Positions 47,910 to 56,972 of a stretch of DNA of 64,000 nt are shown piece after piece (position 1 is the stretch's first letter; the number at the start of each line of letters is the position of its first letter). Made by a program: the position numbers and the translations under genes. A model generated the notes under the pieces. It did no database searches and was not told the origin of the DNA. It saw nothing but the letters and a program-made list of their open reading frames with translations. Source of the stretch: Saccharospirillum sp. MSK14-1 (GTDB lineage: Bacteria > Pseudomonadota > Gammaproteobacteria > Pseudomonadales > Natronospirillaceae); the NCBI RefSeq assembly GCF_003054965.1, contig NZ_MIES01000033.1, forward strand, positions 1,178,001-1,242,000, in the 5' to 3' direction.

Positions 47910-48698
47910 TTAGAGGTTCGACGTAATGAAGCCCAACATCTGGTCGGCGGTACTGACCACTTTGGAGTTCATTTCGTAGGACCGTTGTGTCGAAATCATG
48001 TCGACCATTTCTTCGACAATCGTCACGTTCGAGGTTTCCAGAGCGCCCTGGATGATGGCACCAAAACCATCCAGACTCGGCACACCCACCTGGGGTGGTC
48101 CACTGGCCGCCGTTTCCAGGAAGAGGTTTTTACCCGCTGCCTGCAAACCCGCAGGGTTGACGAAATCGACCACTTCGATATCGCCCAGCTGAACCAGGTT
48201 ATTGTTGTCGTTACCGATGACCGCCGTGACGATGCCGTCTTCACCAATGGTGATGGTGCTGGTCTGTTCGGGCACCTGAATATCCGGCTCCAGCAAATAG
48301 CCGCTGGCGGTGACGATCTGACCTTCGTCGTTCATGTGGAAGGTGCCGTCACGGGTATACGCCAGGTTGCCGTCGGGCAGCAAAATCTGGAAGAAGCCGC
48401 GACCGTTGATCGCCAAATCCAGCGGTTGCTCAGTGGTGTTCAGATCGCCCTGGGTAAACATCTTTTGGGTACCCACAGTCCGTACCCCGGTACCCAACTG
48501 CAAACCCGAGGGTAACTGGGTGTTTTGCGTGCCTTGGGCACCCGGCTGACGTTGAATCTGATAGATCAGATCTTCAAACACCGCCCGCTCTTTTTTAAAA
48601 CCGGTGGTGCTGGCGTTCGCCATGTTGTTAGAGATGGTGGCCAGGGAAATATCCTGGGCTTCCAAACCGGTCTTGCCGACCCACAATGCCTTATGCAT
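47910..48698 (-). CDS. flgG: Distal rod protein FlgG
   Basis: This 262-aa distal rod subunit has the rod N-terminal motif KTGLEAQDISLATISNNMANAS, followed by the FlgG-specific stretch TTGFKKERAVFEDLIYQ. The C-terminal motif is VEEMVDMISTQRSYEMNSKV. Length is standard, so the giant expansion does not extend to the rod. It is 13 bp after flgF. Confidence 0.97.
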   Translation of the reverse strand: MHKALWVGKTGLEAQDISLATISNNMANASTTGFKKERAVFEDLIYQIQRQPGAQGTQNTQLPSGLQLGTGVRTVGTQKMFTQGDLNTTEQPLDLAINGRGFFQILLPDGNLAYTRDGTFHMNDEGQIVTASGYLLEPDIQVPEQTSTITIGEDGIVTAVIGNDNNNLVQLGDIEVVDFVNPAGLQAAGKNLFLETAASGPPQVGVPSLDGFGAIIQGALETSNVTIVEEMVDMISTQRSYEMNSKVVSTADQMLGFITSNL

Positions 48699-48711
48699 TT
48701 TGAATTCCCCC

Positions 48712-49458
48712 TTAGCTCATGCGCAGAATTTGTTCAGACGAACGAGTCACTTCTTCCATCGTCTTCATCATTTTGACTTGCAGTTCGTACTGGCGGTTGA
48801 GCGCCAAGACGTTGGTTAATTCGTGCACCGGATTGACGTTACTGCCTTCGACAAAACCGCTGACAACGCTCAGAGCCGGATCATCTTCCAAGACCTGTTC
48901 GCCTTCGCGCGGACGGAACAAACCGTCGGTGCCTTTATCAAGATTTTGCAGATCCGGGTTCACAATTTTCAGACCGTCGATGACCGCCATTTCATTCGGA
49001 CCGGCACCCGCCGGACGAATGGAAATGGTGCCGTCTTCACCGATCTCGACTTTCTCGTACGGCGGCAACACGATCGGCCCGCCGCCCTGCCCGATGACGG
49101 GCTGGCCAGAACCATTGATCAGCTGGCCAACCGGCGTGACGGAAAAATCACCGCGCCGGGTATAGGCTTCGTTGCCTTCGTTATCCTGAACGGCAAAGAA
49201 ACCGTCACCGGTGATCGCCACGTCGAGTTCATTGCCGGTTTCGATCAAAGGACCGTCGTTAAAATCGGTCGCCGGTCGCTCAGTATTGGAGAACGCCCGC
49301 GATGGGTAATACTCACCGAATACCGGCATGGCACGCGCCTGCTCCCAGTCGGCACGAAAGCCGGTGGTGGTGGCGTTGGCCAGGTTGTTCGAGTGTGACG
49401 TCTGCGCCAGCATGTTGTGCTTGGCGCCGGTCATGGCGATGTAGATCGCGCGATCCAT
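48712..49458 (-). CDS. flgF: Proximal rod protein FlgF
   Basis: This 248-aa proximal rod subunit starts MDRAIYIAMTGAKHNMLAQ, the normal FlgF start, and ends with the rod C-terminal helix (ALNRQYELQVKMMKTMEEVT). Length is standard. It appears to begin a separate transcription unit: a terminator follows flgE and a sigma-54-like site lies 51 bp upstream of flgF. Confidence 0.96.
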   Translation of the reverse strand: MDRAIYIAMTGAKHNMLAQTSHSNNLANATTTGFRADWEQARAMPVFGEYYPSRAFSNTERPATDFNDGPLIETGNELDVAITGDGFFAVQDNEGNEAYTRRGDFSVTPVGQLINGSGQPVIGQGGGPIVLPPYEKVEIGEDGTISIRPAGAGPNEMAVIDGLKIVNPDLQNLDKGTDGLFRPREGEQVLEDDPALSVVSGFVEGSNVNPVHELTNVLALNRQYELQVKMMKTMEEVTRSSEQILRMS

Positions 49459-49508
49459 GGGTAACTCCTGCCGCTATCGGGCTGTAAAACCGCTTATAAC
49501 GGATAGAT

Positions 49509-49524
49509 AGCGAAAGCCGTGCCA
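49509..49524 (-). promoter_or_regulatory. Candidate sigma-54 promoter of flgFGHIJKL
   Basis: On the minus strand TGGCAC-GGCTT-TCGCT has a full -24 element and the -12 GC at correct spacing; one -12 base differs. It would start transcription near 49498, about 40 nt before flgF. A separate flgF promoter exists in P. aeruginosa. Confidence 0.58.
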
Positions 49525-49618
49525 AGTTTTGGAATCGAGCGAAGAGCCAGGAATGGCGGGGGATTGGAGCTTGAGGCAAGGGAAGAAATGCGGCGTGCGG
49601 CAAGCGATTGCCGTGTGT

Positions 49619-49714
49619 GCGGAAGACGCTGGACGGGAGACGGGAGACGCAAGTTACAGAGCGCCTTCGGCGCTGGGTTTTGCGTATCAAGCGTCTTCCG
49701 TCTCCCGTTCAGCG
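49619..49714. repeat. Intergenic repeat copy 2 (flgE-flgF gap)
   Basis: The first 30 bp (GCGGAAGACGCTGGACGGGA, then GACGGGAGAC) equal copy 1 at 47074. Next come a diverged middle with its own small hairpin (GCGCC-TTC-GGCGC) and an inverted end (GCGTCTTCCGTCTCCCGTT). A GCAA/TTGC hairpin precedes it. Together with copy 1 it brackets flgF-flgG-flgH. Confidence 0.7.
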
Positions 49715-49740
49715 TAAAAGGCGCCGATGGTGCCTTTTAC
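49714..49740 (-). terminator. Terminator of flgBCDE
   Basis: On the minus strand GTAAAAGGCACC and GGCGCCTTTTAC pair as a 12-bp stem (one wobble) around ATC, with the T-run inside the right arm. It starts 6 bp after the flgE stop. Confidence 0.65.
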
Positions 49741-49746
49741 TAGCCC

Positions 49747-52700
49747 TTACCGAAGGTTAATAATCGTCTGAGTCACGGCGTTGGCCGTTTCGATCGTCTT
49801 CGAGCTGGCCTGATAGTTTCGCTGCGCGATGATCAGGTGTACCAACTGCTCCGACAAATCCACCGTCGAATCTTCCAAAGCGGCCGATTCAATGGTGCCC
49901 AGTGAGGCCGTTCCTGGCTCACCGATGACGGCATCACCCGACTCAAAGCCTTCGACCCACTCGGTATCACCGACCGGCACCAGACCCTCGGTGTTGGCAA
50001 AGGACGCCAGCGCCACCTGACCCAGTTTCAGTGCTTCGCCGTTGCTGTAACGGGCGTAGATAATACCGGCGTCATCAATCTCCAGGTCAGACAGTCGGCC
50101 AGAGGCATAACCGTCTTGCTGCAGGTTGTTGTTGGCGAAGGTGCCACCGTACTGAGTGGTGCCATCGAAGGAGATCGCGAAGTTGGAATTAAAGTTCGGA
50201 TCTGGGATCGGCAAGGCACCGCCCTGAGCTTCCGGCAGGCCAATATAGGCACCGGTCGGCTCACCTGTTTCCGGATCGATCGGCTTCCAGTTGGAGATCA
50301 GGAAGTCGCCCGTCAGTTCCTCATTCAAGGTACCGTCGGCATTAAAATACAGCTTGTGCGACGCCATGGTCGGCTGTGTATTTTCCGGGAACGGCAGGTT
50401 CGTATTCGGGTCACCGATGTCTTCACCATCGACCTGCAGGTAGACCGTCCAGGTGCTCAGTGAGTTGGGGCGATCCGGATCCGGCTCATCTTTCACATAG
50501 AAGAAACGCATCTCATGTTCGTTGCCGATGGAATCGAAGATTCGCAGCGCACGCGTTTCGTTGTAGGTGTCGGAATCATCCGGGTTGAACTCGTTAATGG
50601 TATAGGGTTCGAACGCATCCTCACCCAGGCCATTGAACAGACCCGCGACATAGGGGTCCGGTTCCAGCATGGTGTAGCCTTCGTTGAGGATGATATCGAC
50701 GTAACCACCAATGCGCGCATTGGTTTCCGCATCGACACTGCCACCGAGAACCACCGGCGCCGATCCTTCAACACCCTGCACTCGCAACGAGTCGGTGACC
50801 GTTGGTGATTCAATGCGCACCGAAATGTCGATACCGGTACTGGACGTCAGCACCACATCACCGGTTTCGGTATCGAATTCGGCGGTAATGCTGTTCAGAG
50901 ACGTTTGCTGGTACTGATTGATCTCAGCCACCATCTCTTCCAGATCGTTCGCTTCAATCACCTGACCGTTGATGTAGATGTTCATATCACCGGAATTCAC
51001 GTAGTTCTGTGACAGCAATCGAACTTCGGTTTCCGCCGACGCATCCACGCCTTCGTATTCGCTCAACAGGGCAGCAATTTCACCGGCGGTTGACCCTTCC
51101 GGAATCGTCACCAGCTCACGCTCGTCGGCTTCTTCGTTGTAGATCACAACGCCCTGCTCGGGGTAACCATTGGTGACTGCGGCTTCGCCCAGAACCAGGT
51201 AATCACCCGCAACTGGAGCAAACTGCAGCAAGCCATAGAGCGCTTCAACATCCAGGTCTTCACCGGGCGCACGAATGTTGCTGACCGAAATTTGCGATGG
51301 TTCGCCTTCGACCGTGGCTTCCAGAATCAACTGCTCTTCGCCATTGTCATTTTGAATAACACGCGCTTGCACACCGATGTATTCATCGTCCGGAACAGCG
51401 GCCAATTCGCGGTTAATGGCTGCCGCTAACTGATCGATGGAACGGATGTCTTCATCCAGGCTGATCACAACCGAACCAGAGCGGTTGTCCTCATCCGGCA
51501 ACGGTACGCTGAGGTTAATGCGGAATGAATTTTCCCGATCAACCGGATCTTCACCTTCCACCTTGGTCGCACTGTCCATACCCAAGGCTTCCAGCGTTTG
51601 CGGAGAACCGTTGATGTCGATGTCCAGCGGGAAGTTACCAATCTCGGTGCGCTCAAATACCAGGCGTCCGTTCACCTGAGACGCCACCACTTCACCGTTG
51701 AGGATGGAGTTGGTGGATATCTGCTGGTTAATCGCCGCCACCAGGTCATCGACATTCGCGAAGGTGCCTGGCGGGACGATGATGGTTTGCGGAACACCGC
51801 CATCCACCGACAAGGTGAACTCATTGTTCGCCAGAATGGTCGGCTCACCCGGATCCAGCGTCGGACCCGGAGATGACGTCGATGCCAAGCCCAGCACTTC
51901 CAGGTCGAACGAGGTGGTGTTGGTCGCACCCGGCAGGTGAGTAATGGTGATGTTGTTCGGTCCTACACCCGCGGCGGTATCCGCCTGAATGATCAACTGA
52001 TTCGTCGCACCGTCGACAGAGACCGCGACGGTGGCCGGGCCTAAAGCACCATTGATGGCCGTTTCCAAATCAGCGGCAAAGGCGGCTTGGGATGCCCAAC
52101 CGGTTGGGCCGGGAACCGTAATGGTAATACCCGTCGTTGATGCACTGCCGACCGCAATACCGAAGGCAAACGTATTACCGACTTCAGCGTCACCGAAATC
52201 AGGACCGGTGTTATCCAGGAAGTTCAGCGTGCTGGAACTGGTCAGGGTGGTGAATGTACCCGGCGTGGTGCTGTTGTAGTCCAGCTCAGCCTGGGTGTTA
52301 CTGACCAAGGTTGCCGCCTGGCCCGGGTCGGACGTCAGGTCGATGGAGCCGCCATTGGCGAACAGATCATCGCCCGGCACTGGCGCTACCACCGCAGGAG
52401 AAGCCTGCTTATCCAGCGTCGCCAGACCAAAGTAGTTCAGTGCAAAGGCGGGCACCGGCAGCGTACCTGCGGTGATATCGATATTCGCTGTCGCCGCACC
52501 GGGGTTGTTCAGGCGATCGAACACGATCAGGCCATTGTCATTCAAGGCGCGCACTTCGGCCGGACCCGGGTTCAAGATACCGGAGGCGTTAATTTGCGCA
52601 TTGATTTCAGCCACCAGCGCATCGACGTCGGCATAAGTACCCGGCGTCAAGGTAATGGTATCGACGATACCACCACTGTCGAGGTCGATGGTCAGTTCGT

Positions 52701-54165
52701 CGTTTTGCTCCAGACCGGCCGTTACCGTCGGCGCAAAGGTGGCCCCGGTGGTCATACCCAGATCGGTCATATCGACCGAGCTGGTGCTGGTGGCAATATG
52801 GCTGATCGTCAGGCTCACATCACCAGGGGTACCGGCCGTGAATTCCAGTCGGTCGGACACACCGTTGTAGGTAGCGGTTACCGGCGAACCCGCCAATGCC
52901 ATGGCGTTTTGCAGACCGGTACCGGCGTTGGTTACAAAGTCGTTCGGGTCAGTCCAGCCACCCGGCGGTACGGTCAAACTGACGGTAACGGGCACACCCC
53001 CTTCGTTAACGACGAAGTTGATGGTGTTACCGGCTTCGCCATCGAGGAAGGCACCGACGCTGTCAATGGAGGCCAGGTTCCGACCACCGGTTACCACCGT
53101 GGGTGTTGCCGCGTTGGTTACGGTTAAACCGGGTTCCGCCGTGCCCGATACCATCATGGTACCGTTCTGGAAGTTCAAATAGTTGTCGCCGCTGAGGGTA
53201 CCGACGTTGTCGACGATGCTGACAATCGCGGTTCCGTCGGTGGCATAAACACCGGACGTTTCAAATGACAAACCGCCGTAATCATTGACCACCGCTTCAA
53301 CCTTGCCACGCAGACCGGAGTCACCGGTAATCGACGCATTAATGGCATCCACCAGGTCGTACACATCGTCGTAGACCTGCGAGGAGTCAAACGGCTGAAT
53401 GGTGCCAGTCACGGTGTTGTTGGTACCGGTGATGTTCGGACCGCGCAGTTCGATGTCCATGGTGAACGACGCTTCCACCGGCGTTGGCTGCCAGGGATAA
53501 GGCACACGCGGAATACCACCGATCAATTCAGCATTGGTACCGGCCGTGGTGGGCACACCGACGGTGTTCAAGACGGTATTGGTGTCTTCGGTCGGACCGA
53601 CTTGCGCCGAACCAATCGCCAGACCGGAGGTGGTCACCAGGCTGCCGTTTTCAGCCAGTACCTGAGCACCGGCGGGCACGTTCACCTGAGCATCCACCTG
53701 GTGAGTGCCACGCGGTGGCTGATTGGCTTTATCGACCCGCAAGTCAGTCAGCACACCGGTATTGATGTCGTTGCCTGCCGTGACACCATAACCTTGCAGT
53801 TTGGCGTCCTGGTTGCTGACGATAAACCCTTCTTTATCGATGCCAAAAATACCGGAACGGGTATAGGAAATGTTGCCGTTCGGGTATTCGGTCACGAAGA
53901 AGCCTTCGCCGTCGATCGCCATATCCAGCGCGGAGTTAGTCTGGCTGATGTTACCCTGCTCAAACTTTTGACCGACGTTAACAACGTTAACCCCGTAACC
54001 AATTTTGTCCTGGCCGTAGCCGATAAAAGACGAGGTATAGGCATCGCCAAACTCGGCACGGCTGGCTTTAAAACCGGTCGTACTGGCGTTGGCAATGTTG
54101 TTACCTGTGATCTGTAAGTCCTTGTTGGCGGCCGCGATGCCGCTAAGACCCGTTGTAAAGCTCAT
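49747..54165 (-). CDS. flgE: Giant flagellar hook protein FlgE
   Basis: FlgE is the hook subunit. The N-terminus (MSFTTGLSGIAAANKDLQIT, NALDMAIDGEGFF-type motif at about 76-90) and the C-terminus (TVDLSEQLVHLIIAQRNYQA, ETANAVTQTIINLR) are canonical, as is the late FlgE domain (YNETRALRIFDSIGNEHEMR, about 1201-1220). The total of 1472 aa compares with about 400-460 in most bacteria. The insert, roughly residues 230-1150, holds at least five related beta-type modules (e.g. LTLTPGTYADVDALVAEIN at about 505-522 and IIVPPGTFANVDDLVAAIN at about 795-813). The reading frame is intact and codon use resembles its neighbours. It is the last gene of flgBCDE. Confidence 0.95.
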   Translation of the reverse strand: MSFTTGLSGIAAANKDLQITGNNIANASTTGFKASRAEFGDAYTSSFIGYGQDKIGYGVNVVNVGQKFEQGNISQTNSALDMAIDGEGFFVTEYPNGNISYTRSGIFGIDKEGFIVSNQDAKLQGYGVTAGNDINTGVLTDLRVDKANQPPRGTHQVDAQVNVPAGAQVLAENGSLVTTSGLAIGSAQVGPTEDTNTVLNTVGVPTTAGTNAELIGGIPRVPYPWQPTPVEASFTMDIELRGPNITGTNNTVTGTIQPFDSSQVYDDVYDLVDAINASITGDSGLRGKVEAVVNDYGGLSFETSGVYATDGTAIVSIVDNVGTLSGDNYLNFQNGTMMVSGTAEPGLTVTNAATPTVVTGGRNLASIDSVGAFLDGEAGNTINFVVNEGGVPVTVSLTVPPGGWTDPNDFVTNAGTGLQNAMALAGSPVTATYNGVSDRLEFTAGTPGDVSLTISHIATSTSSVDMTDLGMTTGATFAPTVTAGLEQNDELTIDLDSGGIVDTITLTPGTYADVDALVAEINAQINASGILNPGPAEVRALNDNGLIVFDRLNNPGAATANIDITAGTLPVPAFALNYFGLATLDKQASPAVVAPVPGDDLFANGGSIDLTSDPGQAATLVSNTQAELDYNSTTPGTFTTLTSSSTLNFLDNTGPDFGDAEVGNTFAFGIAVGSASTTGITITVPGPTGWASQAAFAADLETAINGALGPATVAVSVDGATNQLIIQADTAAGVGPNNITITHLPGATNTTSFDLEVLGLASTSSPGPTLDPGEPTILANNEFTLSVDGGVPQTIIVPPGTFANVDDLVAAINQQISTNSILNGEVVASQVNGRLVFERTEIGNFPLDIDINGSPQTLEALGMDSATKVEGEDPVDRENSFRINLSVPLPDEDNRSGSVVISLDEDIRSIDQLAAAINRELAAVPDDEYIGVQARVIQNDNGEEQLILEATVEGEPSQISVSNIRAPGEDLDVEALYGLLQFAPVAGDYLVLGEAAVTNGYPEQGVVIYNEEADERELVTIPEGSTAGEIAALLSEYEGVDASAETEVRLLSQNYVNSGDMNIYINGQVIEANDLEEMVAEINQYQQTSLNSITAEFDTETGDVVLTSSTGIDISVRIESPTVTDSLRVQGVEGSAPVVLGGSVDAETNARIGGYVDIILNEGYTMLEPDPYVAGLFNGLGEDAFEPYTINEFNPDDSDTYNETRALRIFDSIGNEHEMRFFYVKDEPDPDRPNSLSTWTVYLQVDGEDIGDPNTNLPFPENTQPTMASHKLYFNADGTLNEELTGDFLISNWKPIDPETGEPTGAYIGLPEAQGGALPIPDPNFNSNFAISFDGTTQYGGTFANNNLQQDGYASGRLSDLEIDDAGIIYARYSNGEALKLGQVALASFANTEGLVPVGDTEWVEGFESGDAVIGEPGTASLGTIESAALEDSTVDLSEQLVHLIIAQRNYQASSKTIETANAVTQTIINLR

Positions 54166-54269
54166 CGTATTGCACCTCGCACTGCGCTGTTACAGAGCCA
54201 GAACCCGCGTTACCGCCAAGTTCGTTCCTAACGTTCCATTCAATTGAGCCGGCAAAACCGGCCCGGCCA

Positions 54270-55025
54270 TCAATACGCGCTGTTGATCTGCAGGACATCG
54301 TCCATGGTGATGACTTTGCCGCCACCGGCCAGATTCAGCTGGATTTCACCGGCGCTGCCGAGGGTGACCGAATCGACGCGTGAACTCATGTTCATTTCCA
54401 TCTCTTCTTGCACACCGCTCACATTGCCGAACACTTCAAAGGAATATTCGCCTTGCGGATGAGGAATGATGTTGCCGTCCTCATCGGTTTCGAATTTGTC
54501 GTAATCGATCTCAACCAGGGCACCGTTCACTTCCAGATTGGCGCCATCCCATTTCATGGTGGCGGCCCCTGCCGGAAGATTCCCCAAGGCAACATCTTCA
54601 ACCGTTTCACCGGCCGCATTGGTGATGCGCAAGGTCATGTTGTTGGCGCCGCTGGGCACTTCGATCAGGCCATACACCAGATCGCCATGCTGCAAAATGC
54701 TCGCATCCTGACCGTTAACGGTGACCGAGCCACCCACCAGCGCCGTGGCTTGCAGCGCCTGCGATGAGGTAAAGGAAGACGACATGCCTTCCAGACTCGA
54801 AGACATGTTTTCGATGCCTTCTACCGTGGAGAACTGTGCCAACTGGGCAACGAACTCAGCGTTATCCTGAGGGTCCAACGGGTTCTGGTTTTTTAACTGT
54901 GTGATCATCAGCTCCAGAAACTCGTTACGACCCAACTCGTTACTGTTGGTCTTCGTTTCTTTCTTATTGCCGATGTCGTATTGGTTCAGCGGTGAACTGC
55001 CCGATACGTTGTTGACATCCGCCAT
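54270..55025 (-). CDS. flgD: Hook assembly scaffold/capping protein FlgD
   Basis: FlgD caps the growing hook. Its N-terminal segment is conserved (FLELMITQLKNQNPLDPQDN, EFVAQLAQFSTVEGIENM), followed by the FlgD Ig-like/tudor region (about residues 110-235: GEVTEDV-type Ig strand NMTLRITNAAGETVEDVAL). At 251 aa it is normal or slightly long. Giant FlgE subunits must fold under this cap, so its normal size is notable. A 104-bp gap separates it from flgE. Confidence 0.95.
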   Translation of the reverse strand: MADVNNVSGSSPLNQYDIGNKKETKTNSNELGRNEFLELMITQLKNQNPLDPQDNAEFVAQLAQFSTVEGIENMSSSLEGMSSSFTSSQALQATALVGGSVTVNGQDASILQHGDLVYGLIEVPSGANNMTLRITNAAGETVEDVALGNLPAGAATMKWDGANLEVNGALVEIDYDKFETDEDGNIIPHPQGEYSFEVFGNVSGVQEEMEMNMSSRVDSVTLGSAGEIQLNLAGGGKVITMDDVLQINSAY

Positions 55026-55069
55026 GGTGAAACCTCGCTCTATAAAACCCGCCAGTGCCTAGCCGGTTA

Positions 55070-55513
55070 TTACTGACCCATCGTCAGCGTTTTCTGCATC
55101 ATCGTTTTGGCTGTATTAAAGACTTCGACATTCACGGTAAAACTGCGCGATGCCGAGATCATGTCAGCCATCTCTTCCACGACATTGACGTTGGGGTAAT
55201 ACACATACCCCTCTTCATCAGCGAAGGGATGAGTCGGTTCATAACGGATGTCCAGCGGCGCGTCTTTTTCGACAATGGCGCGCACTTTAACGCCCTCGCC
55301 GACATCATGCTCCAGATCGACCGGCGCCAGGATGTCGCGCTCGTGCCAAGGCTGCTGCAACTGCTGGAAAATGGGTTTGCGAGCCCGATAGGTTTCATCG
55401 ATGCTGGAGCTGACACTCTGGGCATTCGCCAGGTTGGACGCCGTGGTGTTCAGGCGCACCGACTGAGCGGTCATGCCGGTGCCGGAAATATTAATGACGT
55501 TGCTTAATGACAT
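55070..55513 (-). CDS. flgC: Proximal rod protein FlgC
   Basis: This 147-aa rod subunit has N-terminal INISGTGMTAQSVRLNTTASN, the FlgC motif GYVYYPNVNVVEEMADMISA, and a C-terminal helix ending TMMQKTLTMGQ. It starts 2 bp after the flgB stop. Standard length. Confidence 0.97.
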   Translation of the reverse strand: MSLSNVINISGTGMTAQSVRLNTTASNLANAQSVSSSIDETYRARKPIFQQLQQPWHERDILAPVDLEHDVGEGVKVRAIVEKDAPLDIRYEPTHPFADEEGYVYYPNVNVVEEMADMISASRSFTVNVEVFNTAKTMMQKTLTMGQ

Positions 55514-55515
55514 CC

Positions 55516-55914
55516 TTATTGCCCTCTCAATGCGCCATCAAGGCCCTTGAACTTGCGGTTGAGGAAATCAAAACTGGAGTTGTAGTCGATGGAGTTTTTG
55601 GTGAACTCGGCTTTCTCGACGTTCGGATCGACGGTGTTGTCATCGATCGACGGCTGATACGGGAAGCGGTACAGCAATTCGCTCTCTTCGCGAACGCGGC
55701 CGGGAATGTGAGCGTTATCCGTACGATTCACTTCCAGGCTTTTACTGCGCTCCACTTCGCCGCGCAGAATCGCTTTAAAATCGATATCGCGTGCTTTGAA
55801 ATGAGGGGTATCCGCGTTAGCCAGGTTATTGGCCAGCACCTGCGAACGCTCAGCGCGTACCAGCAGAGCGTTATCGTGAATCCCGAGAGAGTTGTTGAAA
55901 CCCAGTGCAGACAT
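55516..55914 (-). CDS. flgB: Proximal rod protein FlgB
   Basis: This 132-aa rod subunit has the motif RSQVLANNLANADTPHFKARD followed by DIDFKAILRG. It is the first gene of flgBCDE, with a perfect sigma-54 promoter about 45 bp upstream. Standard length. Confidence 0.97.
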   Translation of the reverse strand: MSALGFNNSLGIHDNALLVRAERSQVLANNLANADTPHFKARDIDFKAILRGEVERSKSLEVNRTDNAHIPGRVREESELLYRFPYQPSIDDNTVDPNVEKAEFTKNSIDYNSSFDFLNRKFKGLDGALRGQ

Positions 55915-55956
55915 CGCACACCTCTTTGCCGCTTTTAGTTCAGTTGCAGAACCTAT

Positions 55957-55972
55957 TGCAAAGCAGGTGCCA
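55957..55972 (-). promoter_or_regulatory. Sigma-54 promoter of flgBCDE
   Basis: On the minus strand TGGCAC-CTGCT-TTGCA is a perfect consensus match with correct spacing, giving a start near 55946 and a leader of about 32 nt. Confidence 0.88.
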
Positions 55973-56027
55973 ATTTTATTTTTCTTTATTTATCAGTGAT
56001 TTAGGTGTTTTTGGCGGGGGTGGTACC

Positions 56028-56063
56028 GGCATACCGGCAAGGCTTGGCCGTTGCCGGTATGCC
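56028..56063 (-). terminator. Stem-loop between cheR and flgB
   Basis: GGCATACCGGCAA and TTGCCGGTATGCC form a perfect 13-bp stem with a 10-nt loop, starting 11 bp after the cheR stop. No T-run follows directly. It probably ends or stabilises the cheV-cheR transcript before the flgB promoter. Confidence 0.6.
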
Positions 56064-56074
56064 GCTTGTTGAGG

Positions 56075-56899
56075 TCAACGTTTGCGGTAAATGATGCCAG
56101 GACGGCAATGGACCATTTCGTACAGGTCGCCTAAACCATTGACGGCTTCGGAAGCGCCAACCATCAGGTAACCACCAGGATTCAAGGTGGCATGAATACG
56201 CGACAGGATGTCGCGCTTGAGATCGGCAGTAAAATAGATCAGCACATTGCGGCAGAAGACGATGTCAAACTTACCCAACAAGGCGTAGCTGTCCTGCAGA
56301 TTGATGGCACGAAACTCAACCCGCTGGGCGATGGGCGCTTTGACCTTCCAGCGACCCGCCGGCGTCTCTTCAAAGTGCCGCTTCAATCGTTCCGGATCCA
56401 AGCCACGACCGATCGCCAGCATGGCGTATTCGGCCGACTTGGCCGCTTCCAACGCTGTGGCCGAAATATCCGTTGCGATGATTTTTTCGCCCGCGCTGAA
56501 CACCCGATTCTTCTGTTTATATTCTTCGATCATCATCGACATTGAATAGGGTTCCTGCCCGGTTGAGCAGGCAGCGGACCAGATACGCAGCGGACGATTC
56601 ACTTTCTGCTGGAAAAACTCAGGCAGCAGCTGTTCTTCCAGTATGCGAAACGGATGGATGTCTCGAAACCAAAGCGTCTCGTTCGTGGTCATGGCATCGA
56701 TGACCGCAGAACGCAAAGTCTGACCGCCAGGACGGGACATGGCGTTAACCAGGTCCGTCAGCGTATTGATATCGGCTTCTTGCAGTATTTTTCGCAAACG
56801 ACTGGAAACGAGATACTGCTTACTCGCGCCCAAACAAATACCACTGTGCTGCTCGAGGTAATCACAGAAGGCTTCATAGCCTTGGTTCACATCAACCAT
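56075..56899 (-). CDS. cheR: Chemotaxis protein methyltransferase CheR
   Basis: This 274-aa SAM-dependent enzyme methylates glutamates of chemoreceptors. It has an N-terminal helical CheR domain (about residues 1-75) and a catalytic domain with NETLWFRDIHPFRILEE, the SAM-binding segment IWSAACSTGQEPYSMSMMIEE and CRNVLIYFTADLK. It is 73 bp after cheV. The cheV-cheR-flgB order is the same as in Pseudomonas. Confidence 0.96.
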   Translation of the reverse strand: MVDVNQGYEAFCDYLEQHSGICLGASKQYLVSSRLRKILQEADINTLTDLVNAMSRPGGQTLRSAVIDAMTTNETLWFRDIHPFRILEEQLLPEFFQQKVNRPLRIWSAACSTGQEPYSMSMMIEEYKQKNRVFSAGEKIIATDISATALEAAKSAEYAMLAIGRGLDPERLKRHFEETPAGRWKVKAPIAQRVEFRAINLQDSYALLGKFDIVFCRNVLIYFTADLKRDILSRIHATLNPGGYLMVGASEAVNGLGDLYEMVHCRPGIIYRKR

Positions 56900-56972
56900 T
56901 AAAGCCTAAGCTCCTTCACTGCAGTCGTGGCCCGGTTGGATATCAGCCTTCCCGGCTGACGGTTGCACCGCT

